This document shows positions 59,351 through 64,000 of a stretch of 64,000 nt of DNA, piece by piece. This stretch comes from Siphonodentalium dalli (Eukaryota > Mollusca > Scaphopoda > Gadilida > Siphonodentaliidae): the NCBI GenBank assembly GCA_032622095.1, contig CP136068.1, positions 125,433,989-125,497,988 of the forward strand, given 5' to 3'. Positions within the stretch are counted from its first letter, which is position 1. Each line of letters starts with the position of its first letter. The translations under genes were made by a program, and so were the position numbers. The notes under the pieces were generated by a model, which was given only the letters and a program-made list of their open reading frames with translations, was not told the origin of the DNA and ran no database searches.

Positions 59351-61490
59351 AGCTGTAGTTTAGAGACACATGGAGCGTGGCCAATGGAGGGGAAACAGGA
59401 AGCACGGACAGCAAATTATATATGTCGATAGTGTATACGAAACCATCATTAATTTTATATTAGGAGTTACATGTTTTGTTCATCTTTTTCCCTCGATGAT
59501 CTATTCTGGGCGTTGAATGGCGACATTGTATCAGCTTCATTTTCTTCTGACACGTTGTGCTTGTTTACAGGTCACAGTGAAGTAATTCGATTTGCAGCGC
59601 TTTCCAACGGATTTGCAATTCTAAACAGGGTTGGGGTCAGGAAAGGGTTAATACGACGGAAACAAAGTTATGGATAGAGATTTTATATTTTATGCGAAGA
59701 GTCCAGGGACCGATTTGTGTCATTTTCAGATGGCATGTCTTGGACACAGTTGTCACTTTAGGTTACAGTGAAGTAATTCGATTGGTAGCGCCCTCCAACG
59801 GATTTTGGGACCAAGATGCAGGAGAGAATTAAAAAAATTCTGAGCTCTGGTTGGTTAATAGTAGTTTCGATATTTAAACATACATGTATAAAATACATGC
59901 AATCACTCCTCTTGAAATTTCAGACTCCATAACAAAACATTGGCACATTGTAAAGCACGTGGTTCCTAGATTGAAGTTTTTTCGTGTGAGGTAAAAAATG
60001 TCAATATTTTTTTCATGCAATTCTGACTCTAGATTATAAATCCCAAATTTAAAGGTATATTCCATGCCTGGCGATATGTTTTTTTTCATGCAGAAACGTT
60101 GCGCAGATGCCAATCCTGGTGATCATGTACTCATTTATCACAATTCATGGATAGTCAGGGCTGCAGGCAATTATATGTTAACACTGAGGCCTATGGGAAA
60201 TAATTACTTCACTGTAACCTACAGTTGTATGGGTTTAACACTCCTACAAATACTGAGATTCCTTCGTGTATATGTATGTCTAACACACCAAATATATAAA
60301 ACTGAAATTCCTTCAGAGTTTTCCTTCTGGTCTCTGAATATGTATAACACTCCCAGTATAATGTTGAATCCCATCGGAGCTTTACTTTTGGTATATGTAC
60401 TCATGAATGGATTTTCCCTTTCATTTATAAAGCTTTTAATTGAAATGATATGCTTAGCCTGATTCCATGCCGACTAGCATCAGTTAACTGCGGCTTACCA
60501 AACTAAACTTCCAGCTAGAAATAATAATAGAAGTATATTCACAGCAAAGTCTGAGACACACGTATGTTTATACATTGGCAGTCCTGAATCAGTTCCCATC
60601 GAAAAGAAGTAAAATCTTACTGAGGGAGAACTCTACAATTGTTGTCGTAAACCATTAATTGTTTATTTGCCAAAATATATCGGGGAGCTTGATAATTCCC
60701 CGCTATGTACATGTACATGTAAGTAGCATGTGGTTAAATACCAATATACACAATAATGTACATTCATAAAATTGATTAGCAGTTTCACAATATATATCAG
60801 TCTTCAATTTATAATCGAAAAATGCAATACAAGTCGACATTCTACTACATATTATAGAAGGCGTTGAGAAGTATAATATGCCTTGCAATTATAGGGGTTG
60901 GCTACAAAATTATGTTATTTCGGATCAAATATTTCAATAAAGGGAAAATCGGGCGTGTGGGAAAAAAGTTGAGTTAAAACCGTGCGTTTATTATATACTA
61001 AATTCACACCTTTATTTGGATTGAAGAAATGTGCTCTTATATTTGTGATCTGATTGAAAACTTATAATAATTGCATTGCGGTCGTTTCAAACCTATCCAT
61101 TGATTGGCGGGACTGTCATATGTGCTGTATTAATCAGATAACGAACATGTCTACGCTTTAAAAGAAAGGCGTGAATATGGAAGATATGTCAATTAATAAC
61201 ACAAATAAGAGACAAGAACATGCAAATATGCACGCGGAAACAGATATTTCAATCATTACCCGAGGGTGTGTGCGAATGCCAGTAACCGGGCGGCTAAAAC
61301 TTCACAAGTAAACTTTAGATAGTTTGAACCGGGAATATTGAAGATATCAAACATTAACATTTTTAGATACGGTTGAATTTATTTATTATGTGCTTCCCTA
61401 TCAAATTCTATTGATTTCTTGTTCGAGTAAAAAGCTATATTTCGCTAGTCGAGCGCCCAACTGTGCGCCAACGTTATATCCCACTGTAGA
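59351..61490. other. No gene recognised; short direct repeat
   Basis: Two 45-bp copies of a phrase around CAGTGAAGTAATTCGATT lie at 59573 and 59763. The plus-strand frame at 60064-60462 (132 codons) has hydrophobic segments but no recognisable domain or splice context, so it is not annotated. Confidence 0.35.
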
Positions 61491-61496
61491 TTCATT

Positions 61497-61558
61497 ATAT
61501 TACACGGTAGCTTCCTTATATTACACGCTAGCTTCCTTGTATTAAACGCTAGCTCCAA
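61497..61558 (+). repeat. Three 21-bp tandem units
   Basis: TATATTACACGCTAGCTTCCT and two variants are repeated head to tail about 200 bp before the Mutator-like gene. Confidence 0.55.
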
Positions 61559-61756
61559 TCGAGGCGAGTCACTTGTAATGCCGTTAAATTTTGAATCGAT
61601 ATTCATGCGCCTGAAGCGATACGGACTATTTGCACTTTTGCGCGTGAGATTAGAGTATTTCACCCTTAACTACATTACAGACGCCTGTTCATATTAGCAA
61701 CGTCATTCGTCAAGTAAAATATTGAAGACAAATTTGAAATAGACGTAGAAGGCGAT

Positions 61757-63730
61757 GTGTTTTGGGACTCTTTACTGGAAACATTAGCTAAATATAATGA
61801 TAAAGACCCACAAGTTTGTGTTCAGAATAGTGACTCTATATTTGACCAGCAGGTTCCTGCAGCTTCAACTTCCACTTCAAGCTCTTCACTACTGAATTCA
61901 GCCTCAGACTCAACCTCAGCTGCATTGCCAACATTACCATTGCCTTCAACGTCCACTGTAAGTTCCAGATTTACAAATGTAACTGATGAGGAAGTATCTC
62001 AATTCAATGACCAACAGCGAGAAGCGAACAGAAGAGGAAAAATATCCAGACCGTCCATTCTTCCTCGCCATCAATTACCAGGGCTGGAATAAAGGAAAGC
62101 CTTTGCATAAACGCAATGCATTCGGCATTAATTCTTTAAATAGAATTGTGCGGGGCATGTGTGTAGACTCAGGATTCACAACGTATAAGCGACTTACCAA
62201 CTTACTTTCGATGAGCAGAAAGTTTTCTACAAAAATGCCTGTGCTGTCTGGGGGTCGATGGCAACTGGAAGTGGCTGCAGTACCCTTAATGAGCAAGCTG
62301 CCACTTTGGACATGTCAGGAATGACACAGAAAACATTTACCAAAATTGAAAATTGTGCTGGAAAGCTGTGGGAGGAGATCGTTGAGGAAGAGATGTAAAT
62401 GGCAGGGATAGAAGAGTGAAAGTTGGCAATCGAGAGAGGAGATTATGATGATGGGATTCCTGCAATAACAATCATTTGTGATGGCGGATGGAGCAAGCGC
62501 TCCCATAAGCAGTCATACAATGCCCTTTGGGGAGTAGGAGTGATTATAGGCGCAGTAACAAAGAAGATGTTGTACATGGGTATCAGAAATAAAAGTTGCT
62601 GTATCTGTACAAAATATACAAATTTGAAAAAAGATATTCCCGAACATGAATGTTTAAAAATTTGGAGTCAATCAAGCCAGGCAATGGAAGCGGACATTCT
62701 AGTGGAGGGTTTTAAGGCAGCTGAGAGAATGCATGGAGTCCGGTATATGAGACTAATTGGAGATGGGGACAGTTCGGTTCATGTGCGGATATAAGAACAT
62801 GTTCCAGTCTGGGGATGTCGTGTCCAAAAGGTTGAATGTGCAAACCATATAACAAAATGCATGCGGACCAAACTTGAGCAACTTGTGGCTGATAACCCAC
62901 ATTATAAAGGAAAAAGAACCTTACCAAGTTTCTGCTATAATATATAGGTATGAACATCCTTCAACAAATAAACTGTAAACATCGGAATTATTGAACAGGG
63001 ATATCCTTTATTCTGCAATGCATGTATTTGGTCACCATGACAATTGTTCAGATTTTTGTAAGAAAGCCAGAGAGACAGCTTGTGCATATAAAGCAGCACA
63101 GACTGATGATTCTGACGTTCCTGGAGACCAAGCCGACTTTTTGGAAGACTTGGCTTCCCTTTTGGTCAGAAGGAATGTCTGCAAAGGAGTTAAGTGACGC
63201 CCGTTCACTTGAACTGCAGCCAACAGAAATAGACACTGCCTTCATCGAAGATATAATAGTGCATCTCAACAGGATTGCCGACAAATCTGACAAACTACTC
63301 GACAATGTAACAACGAATCTGGCCGAGAGTTGGATGAATATCCGCATGAAGTTTGATGGAGGAAAAGTAATCAATCGCTGCAGTAGAGGATCATGGGGCT
63401 AAAGATGCTATGGTGCTATGATCAGACAAAATATGGGACCAAACTGGGCACCGCTTGCTTGGGAGAAGGCAACAGGCACAAGAGCAGGGCGGGCTTTTGG
63501 CGATGCATACATGAAGACATCTAAACATTTAGCAAAAGCGACAATCTATAAACAAAAGAAAGAAATAATATAGAGTGCGGAGATGGAAGCGAACGATCCA
63601 GACAGCGAAGAATAACTTGACAAAGAAAGCTCGGCTTGAGTATGGTCCCGATGCAATTGAGGAGACAAGTGACATAGTTCCTGAACAGCTTGAAGAGAAG
63701 GTCAAATATTTTTTTATGAAAAGGAAGTGA
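61757..63730 (+). pseudogene. Mutator-like transposase (decayed)
   Basis: A Ser/Thr/Pro-rich N-terminal frame (61757-62092) is followed, after shifts between all three frames, by segments typical of the Mutator-like transposase domain common in invertebrate genomes. They are YPDRPFFLAINYQGWNKG (about 62045), IICDGGWSKRSHKQSYNALW (62473), GIRNKSCCICTK, SSQAMEADILVEGF, YMRLIGDGDSSV (about 62744-62779), VECANH, FGHHDNCSDFCKK (about 63030), and NLAESWMNIRMKFDGGKVIN (about 63316-63375). Asp/Glu residues in CDGGW, MEAD and GDGD are candidates for the DDE catalytic set. In-frame stops occur at 62396, 62417, 62792, 63400 and 63571, and at least four frameshifts are needed. The copy is either dead or full of indel errors. 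No start codon is certain. A YqaJ-type domain follows. Confidence 0.75.
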
Positions 63731-64000
63731 ATGTATCAGAAACGATCCTGAAGCATATCGAAGATAATACCAAGGAACAGTCTCTCAGTGGTTATTGGAT
63801 AGATGAAAGAAAAAAAAGTATAACAGCTTCAAACTTTGCTTCAGTGTTAAAAATAAGACCAACAACAAAAGTGGTAAAATTGGTGGAAAGGCTTCTGTAT
63901 TCAACATTCACTGGGACACGCATCACCAGAAGAGGTCTTAGACTGGAACGTTTCGCAGTTAAAGAATACATCCAAAAGAAGAGCGAAGATGGTGAGGAAA
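63727..64000 (+). pseudogene. YqaJ-type nuclease domain, 5' part, runs off the window
   Basis: After a last frameshift, an open frame reads through ETILKHIEDNTKEQ to SGYWIDERKKSITASNFASV and then LERLLYS-like and GLRLERFAVKEYIQ motifs. The W-x-x-x-R-x-x-x-ITAS start followed by a glutamate-containing helix is characteristic of YqaJ/lambda-exonuclease-like recombinase domains. The catalytic D-x-E-x-K part lies beyond position 64000. Its place directly after the transposase suggests one fused protein, but because of the frameshift I cannot exclude two ORFs. Confidence 0.7.

Noticed and set aside
60064-60462. 132-codon plus-strand ORF with hydrophobic segments
   Set aside because: No domain recognised, AT-rich codon use and no splice or promoter context. 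Length is within chance for an AT-rich region read this long.

Overview
This 64 kb window is eukaryotic. It is AT-rich, with spliced exons carrying consensus GT/AG sites, C2H2, THAP and P2X7-type domains, Penelope-like, copia-like, non-LTR and Mutator-like relics, and very dense non-autonomous DNA transposons. The mixture suggests a marine invertebrate, most likely a lophotrochozoan such as a bivalve. That is inference from repeat style and gene families; no species marker was seen.

Layout. 0-6 kb: a 172-bp minus-strand exon for an 8-cysteine, Trp- and Arg-rich peptide, small repeats, and a dead Penelope-type GIY-YIG endonuclease. 6.7-12.5 kb: an inverted pair of 16-bp minisatellites around a family of elements full of the GCGCTTAAGCGC palindrome. 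12.6-18.4 kb and 27.5-31.8 kb: two copies of one large degenerate element, each split by a different younger insertion. One insertion is a 3.3 kb element with about 725-bp inverted arms and a zinc-finger fragment; the other is a 5'-truncated non-LTR retrotransposon. 19-27 kb: a local duplication, a 206-bp minus-strand exon encoding a signal peptide and acidic segment, a 52/32-bp minisatellite, and several DNA transposons with visible target duplications. 31.8-35 kb: an inverted-repeat element, a 161-bp fold-back palindrome, and a diverged stub related to the large satellite.

35-45 kb holds the best host-type genes: a two-exon P2X7 'ballast' domain gene on the plus strand and a THAP-domain first exon on the minus strand, pointing toward each other. 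Between them lie tandem repeats, mariner-like MITEs, a tRNA-derived SINE and an 858-bp element with a 6-bp target duplication. 45.17-59.03 kb is one uninterrupted satellite of about 346 copies of a 40-bp unit in perfect register. 61.7 kb to the window end is a decayed Mutator-like transposase followed by the start of a YqaJ-type nuclease domain.

The two most interesting possibilities are these. First, the 206-bp signal-peptide exon and the 172-bp cysteine-rich exon, 20.7 kb apart on the same strand in the right order and with matching phase, may form one secreted cationic peptide precursor. Second, the 3.3 kb long-TIR element has CAC ends, a 5-bp target duplication and captured zinc-finger sequence. 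Most apparent ORFs elsewhere, including all those in the satellite and minisatellites, are by-products of repeats.
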